Below, piece after piece: positions 1 through 12,053 of a stretch of DNA of 64,000 nucleotides. The DNA comes from Phlebiopsis flavidoalba (lineage: Eukaryota > Basidiomycota > Agaricomycetes > Polyporales > Phanerochaetaceae). Under the pieces are notes generated by a model that saw only the letters and a program-made list of their open reading frames with translations, did no database searches and was not told the DNA's origin. The stretch's first letter is position 1. Each line of letters starts with the position of its first letter. The stretch is from assembly GCA_035772785.1 (NCBI GenBank), contig JAOCPU010000003.1, forward strand, positions 1,014,009 to 1,078,008, written 5' to 3'. The position numbers were made by a program, and so were the translations under genes.

Positions 1-1857
1 AGGCTTCGTTGCAGACAGCTACGACATGGAGAGATTGAAACTTGGCCAACCGTGATCAGCAGGTGTCCAACCGCGTCCAGGTATTGATGTAGCGTAAGTA
101 CTGGGGCTATAAAAGTCAGAGACGGGTCATGGCTACATTGATCAAACACGCACTCAGTGCCCGAGTGGTTGGTTGGCAAAGTCAAATTGAGCGTACGGCA
201 TCGGAAGATCAAGGGCAATTTGACATGGCAAAGATGGAGTTTAACCTGTTCGCAACAAGCCTCTTCGGTGTATCCATGTCTCACAACGTGTGTTCGGGCA
301 CAAATGAATACACGGCGAGGTTCCGTAAGCCAGGGGTTTTCTATCACGGATAGCAAGCATCGCTGAGAACATCGTGATGTTTAGGACTCTACAGAAACAC
401 CAGGTCAGCAACGACCTGCCAATTATTGCAAACTACATACGACACGTTCCAACCTGAACAACGGCCGGTTCAACGGCTATGAGAGTGACTATAGCGAGCC
501 GTTCCCTTCCGCTCACGGTATACATGGTGGCTGAGACGAAACTCAATTCGGAGAGACGCGCTTTCGCTAGAGATCAGACTAGCTGACGTAAGCGATATTA
601 CCCGGTGGAATTGTTGGCGTTTCGAAACAGAGAAAGGACAAAGAATGATCAAGGAGAAAGAAGCAATGAAAGTAGGCTATGTTTATGAGGGGCGCGTTCT
701 TTTGACTGGAAGGCCTTGTGGTCATGAAATCTTGAATAGCCTCCTTACAAACTCATCGCCAGGGTGGATCAAGACGTCAACAAGGACACGAGCGTGGAAC
801 GGGGCTGAACATTCCTTATGTCGCTGCCAGGAATATATTCTGAACGCATCGTCTAGCGAGATGAAGAATGACCCAACCTCCATTGCGCATGTTCAGACCG
901 AACCCGAAGCATCCGAGCGATTTTAGGGTTATTTCGAAGCTTAAATCAGACGTGGAGGTTTAGTGGAATATTCCTCGCCCCATATCAACCAAAAAAGTAT
1001 ATACTTGCTGCAGCATTGTAATGTATCTGGATAGCACAAAAGGCCGAGAATAATATCCTCGGCTGCCTACGAATAATATCCTCGGCTGCCTACGAATAAG
1101 TATGCACACATCACGCCCAGCTCATTGTAGGGGTCAGTGGCACGCTGTACCTCCATCATCTGCTGCACAAGCTCGCGTTGACATCGGAAAGATGTACTGG
1201 TTTGGTTGTCGCACAGTGTCAACTATGAGATCAAACAGACGTACAGCATGCAGTCACTCGCCGCCCAACGTCACTCAAGTGGCTGGCCATTCATATAGAG
1301 AGCATGACGTCTCTACGGTTGTCGTGCGACTAATCACCAAGAAGATAGTTATAAAGCTAACATATTGCTCAAACGGCAACATATTAGTGACTTGACCGAC
1401 TGAGAGCCGGCGCTGAAAAGGGACTTATCGTGATGGAGCGGGACTCTACTTACTATTGATGACCACGAAATTGATGGGAGGATTCCGAAACAGCTGGAGT
1501 AAAATCGGGTTGTTTATGCAAGAGGTGAGTGAGTGAACTTTGTGGAAATATACATGCTGAAGTGGACTGTCAGCTTGAGTCCTCTAAATTTGAGACTCAA
1601 ATGCGCATTATGTAATGTTGATGAACTCCCACGTGGCTTCAAAGCGTCCTGCGCACCCCCAAGTTTCCCACACTTCGATGCTAGCAGCCAGGCTACATCT
1701 TATCCTTTCCGATGATGCCTTCTTGGTCAGATGGCTGGGTCCTACTCTGCATAGATGCCGCGAGCTGGACTAGACTCATGCACTCCCCCCAAAACCTGTT
1801 GGCCACTTTGGCAGACGCAATCGTACGTACCCGCGCACACAGCACCGAGCTTGAACA
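1..1857. other. No recognisable gene
   Basis: This stretch holds only short open frames that I cannot relate to any family on either strand. It has moderate GC and no visible splice-linked frames. The only structure I see is an exact 23-bp tandem duplication at 1048-1093. A tRNA-like D-arm sequence near 157-180 lacks a matching T-arm downstream. Confidence 0.4.
1048..1093. repeat. 23-bp exact tandem duplication
   Basis: Two identical 23-bp units starting GAATAATATCC lie head to tail at 1048-1070 and 1071-1093, and a partial third begins at 1094. They are non-coding. This may be replication slippage or a local assembly duplication. Confidence 0.9.
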
Positions 1858-3333
1858 TTGTCCGGCATGCATCCCTGCTTGCGGATTGACGAGGTTCTAC
1901 GTTACATTTTCGCACACCTGATTACAGACCGCAGTCTTCTGGACGCGGGTCTCTGTTGTCGCTCGTTCCTCGACCCGGCGATGAGTGCTCTGTGGGGTGA
2001 TCTACCGAGCTTCAGGCCACTCCTCCTGTGCTTGCCTCGGGATGTCATTACCACTACCCTGTCTGTAGATGCCTTGCCGTAAGGCCGGTTTCGTGACTCG
2101 TACAGAACCTATTGTATGTGATAGAGGGATTAATCAGGTTGAGTACATTCGTCGGCCACCTTGCCCGTGAAGAGTGCGTTCGCGTTCGCCGTTTTCAGTG
2201 CGTATGTCGAGCACGGTGAAGAGGCGTCAATGCCGCCTACGCAATATTAACACAAGGAAACTTATAACTTCACATGAAGCACGTTGGATTGGTCACAGCA
2301 CGTCGAAATCCACTATCCAGAGCCAGGAAACATCCTCCCAACCTCCTTACACTTCGAGTTCTATTACCGGCTATGCTCTGCGCTATGCTGATGTCTTCAT
2401 CCAAGCATCGTTATGGTACATTAAAAGTTGACCTAACGTGCTGCCGAGCGGGCTATCATGGACGCGACCTCTTTCTCTTCTGCGATACGCTCAATCGAAG
2501 TCCTTTTGCCGCGCGTCCCAACTTGGTATCGTGCTCAACTTGGCCTGGCTGTTCGCTTTTCTGCCCGCCAGGACGATCGCGACGATCTAGTCGTATATTT
2601 CACCGGGCGGCAACAGGTGCCATGGACGCTCTCCACCTTTTGCATAACTAGCGGCAACTGTATTCCATGCCTCACGTTCTGGACTAAGGCATGTTCCCGC
2701 GAGGGGCTCGGGTCTGGAAAACCGGGTCTCTACTAGTCCCAGTCGATGACGACACGTCCAGTCTGCGACCAACAGTTGCTGTTTAAGGTCCATAATGGGC
2801 CCCCAAACTTATCCGACCTACAACTTCTATTAGTCCTGTCTTCCGATGGCGCACCCAAAGTCGGGACAGGCGTTTCGGCTCTTCAGAGCGATCAGCGTGT
2901 TCTATCAACTCCAAGCTCTGACGTTCTGCGACGGTCTCACGCCACCTTCCCTCCGTATGTGGGGGTGCGGATTATCGTAGTGGATGGGGATGCAATGTTT
3001 CCGCTGTTCAACCTTCAGAGAATATCCACTAGCTTTCTGTGTCTCACCTCTCTGCCTATGCGATTGGATAGAGCATACGGCATTGGGAGAGGCTCGCCCA
3101 GGATATGGCCACTACTTGAGGAGTTGAGGATAGTAGCTCTCTCATTGAACCACCTCGAAGGGTACCATACTCGGATCCCCTTTCTTAACCTGGCTCTCTT
3201 CGCAAAGCACTCCCATCACCTGCGAACTCTGGTTCTCGAGGACGGACGTTTGTCTGGGGGCTGTCATGTCACCCAGTGGTGTACAGTCATTACCTTCGTC
3301 ACTATCTGTCACCGAAGTCAATCTACAGTGTAG
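1858..3333 (+). pseudogene. F-box/LRR-type protein gene, degraded
   Basis: The opening frame carries an F-box-like N-terminus: a hydrophobic helix (DEVLRYIFAHL), then RSLLDAGLCCRSFLDPAMSA and LWGDLPSFRPLL. This pattern is typical of the large Agaricomycete family of F-box proteins thought to recruit substrates to SCF ubiquitin ligases. Later frames keep leucine-rich repeat-like pieces, for example TLKVDLTCCRAG near 2425 and HHLRTLVLEDGRLSGG near 3215-3260. At least four frame changes and several stops separate the pieces. Given the size of the family and the amount of damage, this copy may be a true pseudogene, although indel errors elsewhere in the window prevent a firm decision. The start is the Met two codons before the F-box. 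Confidence 0.6.
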
Positions 3334-4233
3334 TGTGTTTTATACAGGATGGATTAGAGAAACCCCGCGAATTCCCGATCACCACATCTTTCCCAAGGCA
3401 ATCACACGCGTCACCCGCATAGGTCGATTGTGAGCTGGATCGTAGGTAGAGCCTTTGATAGCAGTAGTATTTCCTTTGAACAGGTAATCGCGTAATACGT
3501 TGTTACGTGCACGATATGTAACCCTACACAGTTGAAGCACATACTGTAAGGCCCCGTCGAACGATCTCGGCGCTCCTGCCTTGCAGATCTCCCGCATTAA
3601 GGGATGCATCCACACGTGGGTTGGCGAGTTGGTAGTCAGGTGATGTTTGGCATTGAAATCTCTTTACAGCGTGCCTGGAAGTGCGGAGGTGAACTGCTGT
3701 GAACCCGTGCCATCGTAACTTTTTCGCTCGAGTACGGGTCAACGTGCACGAGGGCACCTGAAGGGCGTAAATAACTTCCTAAATTGTGTAATCAGCGTTA
3801 CTCCTGTGATTACCACTAACGTGATTCGCTAATATTAGGCACTGGGCTGCTTGGGTCATTTTTGCACGCTCTTTACCATCAGTCCTCATCATTATTCCTG
3901 TGAGGGGGGCCTTGGCCTCAACACAAGACACCTTCTCTGATCACCGCGCGTGGCATCACTGTGACGTGTTTAGCTAAGTACTGGGCTACGTAACCATATA
4001 CTCGTCAAATACTGGATGCAAATTTAGACCGGGACTGCATCACAGGTCGCTCATTCTATATGAACTTTGCTTCAGCTTTCGCGCCTGGATTCGCCAGAAT
4101 GACCTCCGGAAAAGCTCCCTCGACGAATCCCCCTAATCCCTCGCTGCCTTCTAAGTAAAGGGCTAGCTTGCAAAGCCGTCGCAGAATCGAATACCCCCAC
4201 GTACGCACAGGGAACAACTACAGAAATGGAGTC
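3334..4233. other. Intergenic, nothing recognised
   Basis: Short unrelated frames occur on both strands. No conserved protein segment, repeat or promoter signature is evident between the F-box remnant and DUS2. Confidence 0.4.
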
Positions 4234-5584
4234 ATGTTTGCGTGCCTAATGCGTCCATGTCGCGGTGGGTGCATGTACGTCTCGGACATTTGGTGCTGCT
4301 GGCATTGGCTGCTGCAAGTCCAAATACTGACATTGAAATACACAGTACCCATCGTTTGTTCGGCTCGCTCAAGCATGGAGCAAAGCTGTTGTCTGGGGGC
4401 CCCGGAGATTGTAGACAAGGGCAATATGGGTGCACGATGTGAGCGGGTTTGTCGATCGTAAGTGTGTACACTGCTCAAGATAGCGTTAGAGATATCCTTG
4501 AATCATGGCCGCCAGTCAACAACGGTGTCATCTCCTGGTTTGGCGTCTCACAAAACCCATCTTCACCTGCCATCCCGTCACGAAAAGCCTTTCCTCATCT
4601 ACCAAATCGGCTCCTCAGACCCCGAGACGCCGTGAAAGCCGCGATGCATGGTGCATGAACGACGTCCGCAGGCATCGACCTGAACTGCGGCTGCCCGAAG
4701 CCCTTCTCGACGCACGCCGGCATGGGCGCGGCGCGCTGCTGAGCAACCCAGACCTGCTCTGCGCGATCCTGACGGCCCTCCGCGCGGCGATGTGCCGCCG
4801 GAGATCAGCATCTCGGCCAAGATCCCGCCTGCTGCCCTCGCAGGCAGACCACGCTCAAGCTCGTTCGAGCGCAGCGTGAACACGGGCATCAGCTGCCTCA
4901 CCGTGCCAGCTGCCGCACGCGCGACATGCGCCCGCGGCACCGCGCGCTCGTCGAGGCGGCTCCGCGAGATCGTGGACTGTTGTCGAGGGCATGGGGCGGG
5001 ACGTCGCGGTCATCGAGAACGGAGATTGCGTCGGTATGAAGACGCGAAGCGCATACGCGCGTTGAGGGTGCGTGTTGTTGGTCCCCGGCGGCGGTTGTGT
5101 GCGCTGACTCTTCGCGCCGCTAGGTGCGAGGCGCACTCGTGTATGATCGCGACCGCCGCGGAAGCGAACCCGACGTGCTTCTACGATCCACGACCCTACG
5201 CTTACGAGTCTGGAATCTACGTCACTATCATTCCTTCATACCTCCGTGTGGAGGTGAATGATTCGATTCATTATTTGCTTTAACGTCTGTGTTCATATTG
5301 CAAATCAAGTGAGAGAGCATGCACAACCTCAACAACCACTGGTCCTCTTACGAAATCCACTGTACCGCGGATGCACAAGTCAATTTCGAGGTTTCTGCAC
5401 GTCACCGGCACAAAGGCCACACAAAACGCGTTCAAAGAGGGCATCGTCAAGGGTAAAGGATACGACGACGTCGAGAAGCTTGCCCCTCGCCGGAGCCTGG
5501 ACGGGCGAAAAAGACTTTGAGGAGATCGTCAAGGCCATTGAGGCGCGACGCGACGGGCGGACGCCGAAGGTCGAAAGAGAGTGA
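4234..5584 (+). CDS. DUS2: tRNA-dihydrouridine(20) synthase (DUS2-type), frameshifted
   Basis: DUS2 is an FMN enzyme that uses NADPH to reduce U20 in the tRNA D-loop. Across shifted frames the sequence keeps these family segments in order: YGAKL then GPEIVDK (about 4375-4420), LIYQIGSSDPE (about 4590), GIDLNCGCPKPFSTHAGMG (about 4675-4735), LLSNPDLLCAIL, PPEISISAKIRLLPSQ (about 4797-4850), NTGISCLTVHCRTRDMRPR, DVAVIENGDCVG and MIATAAEANPTCF (about 5140-5180). The Cys in NCGCPK matches the catalytic acid position of DUS enzymes. The C-terminus runs on as TGEKDFEEIVKAIEARRDG to a stop at 5582-5584. A likely intron (about 4459-4518) separates the N-terminal exons. The exact start is uncertain. 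Indels such as an extra C in the SAKIR codons look like homopolymer errors. Confidence 0.85.
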
Positions 5585-6019
5585 CGCGGACACCTTCACC
5601 AGTGATCCGAGCCTACTGCATCTTCGTCTGATTCCGCCGCTGAGGCTGTTGAGAGCGGACCGGCGAGCCGCGACGGACGCGTCAGCGCAGGAATATTGCG
5701 GAGCTGAAGACGCCTGTAACAAATAACTCGCCCGACCCCGCCGCGCTGCCTTCGTTGCTCCTCTGGGGACCCGTGAACGAGTCGCGGATGCCCGTGCTCC
5801 GCGCTCATCTCGGGCAAGGACGCGCCAACGCCCACACCCAACTCCTTCAGCTGCATAAGCAAAACCCACCTCTGTACCCTACCCTTGCACTTAATCCACA
5901 ACCCTTCTCACTAATCACACGAAAACATCAAAGGCTAGCAAGCTTAATAATTTATATTCCAAGATTCCAATCATGATGCCAAAACAGTCGTTACGCCCAA
6001 GCCCCTCGTGAAAATGTCG
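5585..6019. other. Intergenic between convergent genes
   Basis: DUS2 ends at the left and a minus-strand gene ends at the right. The T/A-rich stretch near 5935-5965 could serve 3' end formation. No gene is recognised. Confidence 0.4.
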
Positions 6020-6810
6020 TTAAAATGTCGTGCAACGCGCGCACCCGAGACCGCTCTGTGCCGCCGCTGGGGCTGGTGGCGCTATAGAGCACCATCGACG
6101 CGCCGGCGGCGACGCTGCCGACGAAGGCGGCGAAGCTGACGAGCGCGCTCGTCGAGAGGCCCGGTGCGGTGCCTGCGGCGGCGTTCTTGGACTCCGTTGC
6201 GCTAGAGCGATTTCAGCATTTGCGGCTATGCTCGAGAGGAAGCGGAAGCTTACCTTGCAGACGCAGAGCTCGAGGTGGAAGAGGAGGAGCTGGAAGACGA
6301 GGAGGAGGCTTGGGCCGCGGCTTGCTCGACGCAGGGACGCGGCGGTGAAGACGTGCCCCGCGAAGCTCGTCGTGAAGCCCGAGGACGTCGCGAGCGTGAT
6401 CTCGCGGGCCCGCCGCGACGCTCGTGACCTCGACGACGGGCACGCCGCCGCGCCTTGGTCACGAGCGTCGCGTACGCCTGGGACGTCTGCGTGCCGATGA
6501 TGCATTGATGGTCGCCTGCTGCGAGCAGCGAGCTGCCCCCCCCCGGTTCGCCGTCGACGAGCGCGCTTTGCACACGGACGGAGGAGGCGGCGTGCACTGC
6601 GGAGCCGACGGCGGATTTGGGTGGTCGCGTGGTCGAAGACGGAGGCGACGTCGGAGGTGCGAGGTCGTCGAACACTGTCGATCAGTCAGCCTTGGATGTC
6701 TTCGCGGGGGCGGCTGTGGGGGTACGGTACGACCGGGCGCGGGCGCGGCGTGCACAACGGACGAGGGGGGGCTTTGAGGTACGAAACAGGGCGGTCTTGG
6801 CGAAGAACAT
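6020..6810 (-). CDS. Unassigned protein with possible mitochondrial presequence and C-terminal membrane segment
   Basis: I do not recognise the family. Read on the minus strand from Met at 6810, the product begins MFFAKTALFRTSKPPLVRCA and continues Arg/Ala/Ser-rich without acidic residues, which is typical of mitochondrial presequences. A middle segment contains QCIIGTQTSQAYATLVTK and then a serine run encoded by CTC/CTT repeats (about 6265-6310). A probable intron begins with GTAAGC just after that run and ends near 6201. The last exon reads ALVSFAAFVGSVAAGASMVL, a likely transmembrane helix, followed by a short hydrophilic tail. At least two frame changes are needed. A mitochondrial inner-membrane protein is a guess from these features alone. 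Confidence 0.35.
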
Positions 6811-7917
6811 CTTGGAATAAAACTTGAAGCTTCTTTGAACTGTCGTGAAAGCAAAAGGGCGTATATAGCACCGGGCTAGATACGAAGTGAAGAGCGAAAA
6901 AAAAAAGGAGGCGTGGACTAAGGACCCGGAAGAGGAAGAGCGGGGGCTGAGTACCTCTTCCTTCCCTGCGCGGGCGGGCTTTTTATATGCGTGTCCTGCC
7001 ACCCGTGCGTGTGTCGGGCATCGCCTTGGGTGAAGAGGGCTGTACGCCGTTTGCGACCGCGCACAGATGGGCCATCAAAAACACTTGCGGGGGGCCCAAT
7101 CTGCCAGGGTCGACGCGTTTCGCCTTGCGAGTCGCGTACGCACGCAGGGGAATCCCGCGCGCTCAGGCTAACGTTTGTCCACGACAGATCCAGATACAAA
7201 CTCATGATTTCTTTCGCTAGCTACTCAATGCACTCAGGGGCATTCCATTGCAAGGCTGAGCGAATTTGAACACCGGCGCAGCTTCGTCCGCATAGACATG
7301 AAACGCGGACCCCGCCTCTTGGTGATCCCCCAACGCGCGCAACGCCCTTGTGGGGCTGATAGCGCATCAAACCGATCGCGCTGTGCCACATCGCGGTCCC
7401 GTGCGCCTGCGGACAGCCTCCTCTTACGCGTCTGCCACCTCCCAGACATTCCACGCATACACACGCCCCCTAGGCAAACCTTATAAGTATGCTGATGCCG
7501 CACGGCGCGCAACAAGTGCGGTAGAACAGAGAACATTAGCATCTATTTTATTAATAAAATAAACTCAGACGGCAGGAGTGGCGGATTAAACGGAGGTGTA
7601 GACTGTATGCGCACTAAACTGTGAACGTAGGATGTACCAATACTTTGCGAGCCATTTAAAACCGAATAATCATGCAGCAGGAAGAAAAAAGGGATTAAGA
7701 AACCATGTCTATGCGTAGGAGGCACCGGAACTACAGGGGTCGTGAGGGATATTCGTGGCAGGTAGTAGTGGCTATTGGGCAAAACGGGCGTGGGGGGTAT
7801 GCGAGGGGGGCGTAGGTACAGATGCGATACTGTGCGCTGTGCGAGGCGTATGCGTGTGAGTATGAGGGCGTATGATACAGGAGTGAGGTTCATCATCGAG
7901 TCCAGTCCAGTGCGCGC
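6811..7917. other. Intergenic
   Basis: No family is recognised. The part next to 6811 is the presumed promoter of the minus-strand gene. The stretch 7540-7760 is relatively A/T-rich and lies beyond the 3' end of the minus-strand F-box gene. Confidence 0.35.
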
Positions 7918-9110
7918 TCAGCTGCGCAACGCCTGTATGCTCTCCACAGCGGAGAGCCCGACGCCGTGCAGCGCACACGCGATGCGCAGGTCCGCGAGCC
8001 CCGGGTGCGCCTGCCCGCGCGGGAGCACGCGCACGGCTGCGCAGCGCCCCGCCGCGCACGGCAGCGGAGCACGGGCGCGAGCGCGGTCTCGGGGCTCGAG
8101 CGCCACCGCGAGGTGCGCCGAGGCCCTGCGCGGGGGAGCGCGCGCGGGCGCGTGCGCGCGAGGCGCTCGAGGCGCAGGTGTGCGGAGGCGGGCGCACGCG
8201 CGGCGAGCGCGGCGCTGCACTCTGGCGAGGGCAGCGCGAAGGTAGAGGTGCGTGAGCGTGGCTGGCGTGTGCGAGCAGGAGGTCGTCGAGAAGCGCCGGG
8301 GCGGGTGGCCGCGAGCTCTCCAGCGTGTGCAACTGGGATGTCTGGAGGAGCCACTGTGCGAACTCGGGCGCTTGGGCGGCGCGGCGTGCGGTGAAGTCTA
8401 GTGCGCACGCGCAACTGCGTGAGGGCGACCGGCGGCGCAGGGGTGGGAGCGGGCAGGACAGGGGTGGTGCCGCCAATATCGAGCGAAGTGATGGAAGGGA
8501 AGGCTTCAAGGAGCTGTGAGAGCGCACACGCATTGTCTGACCAGTTTCGTCGAAGCGCAGTGCACGGTGATTGGCGTGGCCGGAGGCCTGCATTAAGGAC
8601 AGGATCGCGTCGTCAAAGAGCAGCGAGGAGGCGGATGGCTTTGGTACAGTTGCGCCGCGCCGCGCGCGGGCGGCGCGGCGGGCGCCGAGATGTCGCCGTA
8701 ACACGGCGAGACTCATGCGTGGCGAGGCGCGGGCACTGCAGGACGGCCTGCGCACACGCGTGCTGGGTGAGCCCACGCGGCTGCTTCGCGTCGAGGACAC
8801 ATGCAGGGCCTCCACGGTGCGCGCGAGGCTGCGTGCGCGCGGGGGTGCCCGCGGAGGACGGCGTCCGAGGAAGCCCTCGAGGCGCGGCATGCTGATCGAG
8901 GCGACGCGGCGGAAGAGCAGCCGCTGGGCGTGCGGCGGACTCAGCTCCCTGCACACGAGCGCGCACGCCGCGAGGCGGTGTTTTGCGAGGTCTCGGCGGC
9001 GCTGCCGCTGGCCTGGACGGCCTCGAGGATGGTGAGGACGAGCTCGGCGAGGCATGTGTGGTTATTGCGGCCGGGCTGGTTTCTTTGCCGGCGTGCGGGG
9101 CAGAGGGCTC
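7918..9110 (-). CDS. F-box protein with LRR-like body, frameshifted
   Basis: On the minus strand the N-terminus reads LAELVLTILEAVQASGSAAE and then LAACALVCRELS with AQRLLFRRVA, a good F-box core (helix 1, then the C-x-L-V-C-R helix, then RLLFRRV). Downstream frames keep leucine-spaced segments such as QWLLQTSQLHTLESSRPP, LLDDLLLAHASH and a terminal GVGLSAVESIQALRS, compatible with LRR-like repeats. F-box proteins dock on Skp1 and select substrates for SCF ubiquitin ligases. The region is very GC-rich (about 7960-8990) with many CG-only runs, so most long open frames there are shadows. The start lies upstream of 9055 and is not fixed. It may be functional with sequencing indels, or a decayed family member. 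Confidence 0.55.
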
Positions 9111-10367
9111 GTGTACTAGTATGTCATCTCGTTCAAAGAGCTAATCAGGAGAAACGCGTGAGCGCGATGAGCGCATATATGGGGCGGAGATGAGGGACTC
9201 ACGCGTGCAGTCAGGTCATTAGAACAGGTCAAGGATACCCATCTGCTCTTATGAAGCGAAGGTGAGGGCGAGAACAACGGATGGGTTGGTGTCTGCCTTG
9301 TGAGGGTGAGAGGGTGGAACGCGCAGGCATGGGCTGGGGGGCGACTTTATACGCTAGGGGCGGTGTGAACAGGTGGCTGTCAGGGTGGGCTGAAATTGAA
9401 TGGGAGGAAACCAAAGAACCCGACGAGGCGACGCTCTCCCGAGCGCCGGCGCTTGGCACGATACGCGACGCCACCGACCTCCGTCGGTTGGATCCCGGGC
9501 GCCTGCACACGCCCTTTTCCCGCCCGCCTTCTGATCCCAGCCTGTGTCCGACTTCCATCTCGCTATAGTGACTAGTAGCGGTCGTCATCGTCACTTCCTA
9601 GTTGCTGGCTGTTGCTTGTATTCGTTGCTGGCTACTCGTCTGTGGGCTGCTTCCCGAGAAGCGAGTGTCCGAGACCGCCTGCGCAGGCGTCGCAAAAAGA
9701 CCCCGTCGTCGGGCGTTTTTCCTGATTTACCGAGGCGGCGGCATCAGCCGGTGTGGGTGACAAGATCAGGCGTCTCCCCGAGGTTTAGCCGCGTCGGGGG
9801 GGAGTGGTGACCCCATTGGGCAGGCGGGCAGCTGGCAGAACGAGGAGAGCGTGTGGAGATGATTGTCCCAGTCCACGTAACTGCGCGGCGACTAGACAAA
9901 CGCGTCTGGGACACTTACGACAGGGGGCTCGAGAAGATGGACGCTTCGTCTCGCTGCTCGCTCCGTCCGTCGGCGTCTGGCTCCGTACCGTCCTGGCCTC
10001 GTCTGTCCCCCGCAGACTGGACCGCTTCCCAGCCTCGCCATCTGTCACCTTTTATTCTCCAGCCGCCGTCCGGCCCCGCCCACGTTGCACCCACCTCCGC
10101 TGAATTTCGCGTCCCGAGCGGATGCGTGCCTGCTCGTCCCGCTTTTTGTTCACGACAGCCGTCTCGCACGCACCGCAAGGCACCTGCAATCGCCATAGCC
10201 AGAGTGCATCTCCGCTGGGGCTGGAGCTGCGATCGCGTCCAGCGGCGGTCCTCGGAGGCGAACGCACGCAATCGGTCAGCCGCGAAACCTCGCCAGTCTC
10301 ACCCATTTCGCGTCCGCGGAGCTGACACTCCACATCTCTCTCTTCCCTCCCTTCCACATCACCGCCC
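9111..10367. other. Intergenic, presumed divergent promoter region
   Basis: This lies between the minus-strand F-box gene and the plus-strand coiled-coil gene. It contains only unassigned short frames. The last 40 bases before 10368 are pyrimidine-rich (tctctcttccctcccttcc), as is common just before fungal start codons. Confidence 0.4.
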
Positions 10368-10979
10368 ATGACAGAGAAACAAGTCCACACCCTCGAGAAG
10401 CTCTTTGCCCAGGAATCGAGGGCGGACCAGGAAAAGGTCGCGCGGGCAGTCAAGGACATGCACAAGATGGAGAAAGGCGTATCAGAAGAGCGTCAAGGGT
10501 GCGTCTACGTCGGCCCCGGAGGCGAGCTCATTAATCAGACCCTGTGCTAGGAAACGGAAAAGGCGCAAAAGGCGTTTGAGGCGGCCAAAAAGGCAGCCCT
10601 GAAGACGTCCAGGATCGTCCACAAGGCTGACGAAAAGCTGCAGTCCGCCGTGCACGAGCGGGAAAAGGCCGAGAAGCGTGTCGCGGTGCGTGCCTCCCTC
10701 GGGTGTGCTCTGCTGCTCTCGGGTGTTGCTCTCACTTTCCGCGTGTGGCTGAATCAGAGCCCAATATTAGGAGAGATTGCAGCGCGAGGATATGGATGCG
10801 CAGGATCTCCAGCAGCGCCATTTACAAATCGCGCCAGGTGTTTTTGATGAGGCGAACACGCACGAGGTGTGTATATGCCGTTGTCCATTGGTACATCATG
10901 ATGACCAACTTTACTCTTTTCCATCATTCTCCAGCACTCGCGTGCCCGTGAGCGAGCTGAAATTCTAGGAAAGGCCTGA
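10368..10979 (+). CDS. Small coiled-coil protein, function unknown
   Basis: The start codon follows a CT-rich leader. The product is almost entirely charged helix: VHTLEKLFAQESRADQEKVA, then (after a probable intron of about 53 bp starting GTGCGTCTACG near 10499 and ending at 10551) ETEKAQKAFEAAKKAALKTS and KADEKLQSAVHEREKAEKRV. A second intron starts at about 10686 (GTGCGTGCC). Further exons read REDMDAQDLQQRH and, after a third intron, ARARERAEILGKA to a stop at 10977-10979. The heptad-like Leu/Ala spacing and Lys/Glu richness predict a continuous coiled coil. No catalytic motif is present. Similar short coiled-coil proteins exist across basidiomycetes, but I cannot name a function. Confidence 0.55.
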
Positions 10980-11376
10980 CGCTCACCCCTAGACGGACCC
11001 TGGACTCTTCTCTGTTCATCTGTGTCATCTGTGTTCATGAAAGCTTGAATGCATGGCCTGATGAAGCTGAACGCTTAACTTCACTGGCAACTTCTTCACG
11101 CGGCGACTTGGGCTTGGGCTTGCTCGAATAGCTGGCCCTCGTTTTACGGCCACCGTCTTGTCATCCCGGCCTGGATTTTGTGCGGTCCTTAGATCTCCGA
11201 CGTCAAGAGCTCTACAAGCGATGTGAACTTGCAGCCAGCTTAGGGACCGGAACAGGCATGTTTGCAAGTTGGCGACAGACTATTCTGTGACCGTCACAAA
11301 ACGCGTCACGTTCACGCCCTTTGTGGCGTCAGCGCCAAGGTCGGTCCTTGGCGATCGCTCTTTGCTCGTCGTCCTG
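10980..11376. other. Intergenic
   Basis: No recognisable gene lies between the coiled-coil gene and the tandem repeat array. A short unrelated minus-strand frame near 11025-11267 has no visible family features. Confidence 0.35.
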
Positions 11377-12053
11377 GGTGTCTTTCAGTTGCTACGACTC
11401 TGGTTAACTAGCTTATCTGCTCCTTGGATATCTGCGCTTGAGGACCATTCACTGACGATTCCAGTATACAACGACGAATTGATTGGTAAGAACTCAAGGA
11501 CTCTATCAGTCGAAACGCTCCTCTGGATGTCTTTCAGTTTCTGGGTACATTCTACTTTACTTAAACCGCCTCTCGTTCCTTGGATATCTGTGCATAAAGG
11601 CTATTCGCTCACTATTCTGGCATGTACAAAGACGAACTGACTGGCAAGGCTGTACTCCTATTGGACTCTACCAATAGACGCATCCAGGAGATCGTCTGGT
11701 TGTCTTTCAGTTGATGGGCGCATTCGACTTTGGTGATGCACCTCTTCTTCTCCTTGGATATCTGTGCTGAAAGGCCATTTGATAATAATTCCGGCATACA
11801 AAGATAAACAGACTGGCAGCCTGAAGACTGTGCTCTCCTATGGGACTCTACCAACAGACGCATCCGGAAGATTGCCTAGATGTTTTGCAGCTGCTAGACA
11901 CATTCTACGTTGGCTATATGGCCTCTCTGCTTCTTGGATATCTGTGCTCAAAGGCCATTCGCGGACAATTCTGGCACGCGCCGACGAACTGAGTAGCAAA
12001 ACCCATTACAGAATTCCTGAACTCTACCAACAGACGCACTCGGAAGAAGAGAA
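11377..12053. repeat. Degenerate tandem array, four units of about 150-180 bp
   Basis: Four diverged head-to-tail units begin at about 11377, 11526, 11698 and 11878. Each unit carries the same landmarks in order: a TGTCTTTCAG-like start (TGTTTTGCAG in the last), a TTGGATATCTG(T/C)GC block at 11424, 11580, 11754 and 11934, an AAGGCCATT-like block, a TCTGGCA(C/T)-like block, and a CTCTACCAA-AGACGCA(T/C)-like end. Landmark spacing is 156, 174 and 180 bp. The units differ by many substitutions and small indels, so the array is old. A minus-strand open frame (11612-11863) repeats MRLLVES in consecutive units, but no full-length coding frame survives. Confidence 0.85.

Noticed and set aside
157..180. 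tRNA-like D-arm sequence (GTGCCCGAGTGGTTGG)
   Set aside because: No T-arm or acceptor match follows at tRNA spacing, so it is likely chance.
7772..9055. 427-residue minus-strand open frame as a complete protein
   Set aside because: Its N-terminal part covers the F-box body, but the C-terminal half is Arg/Ala/Pro-rich low complexity expected from an alternative frame of GC-rich DNA.
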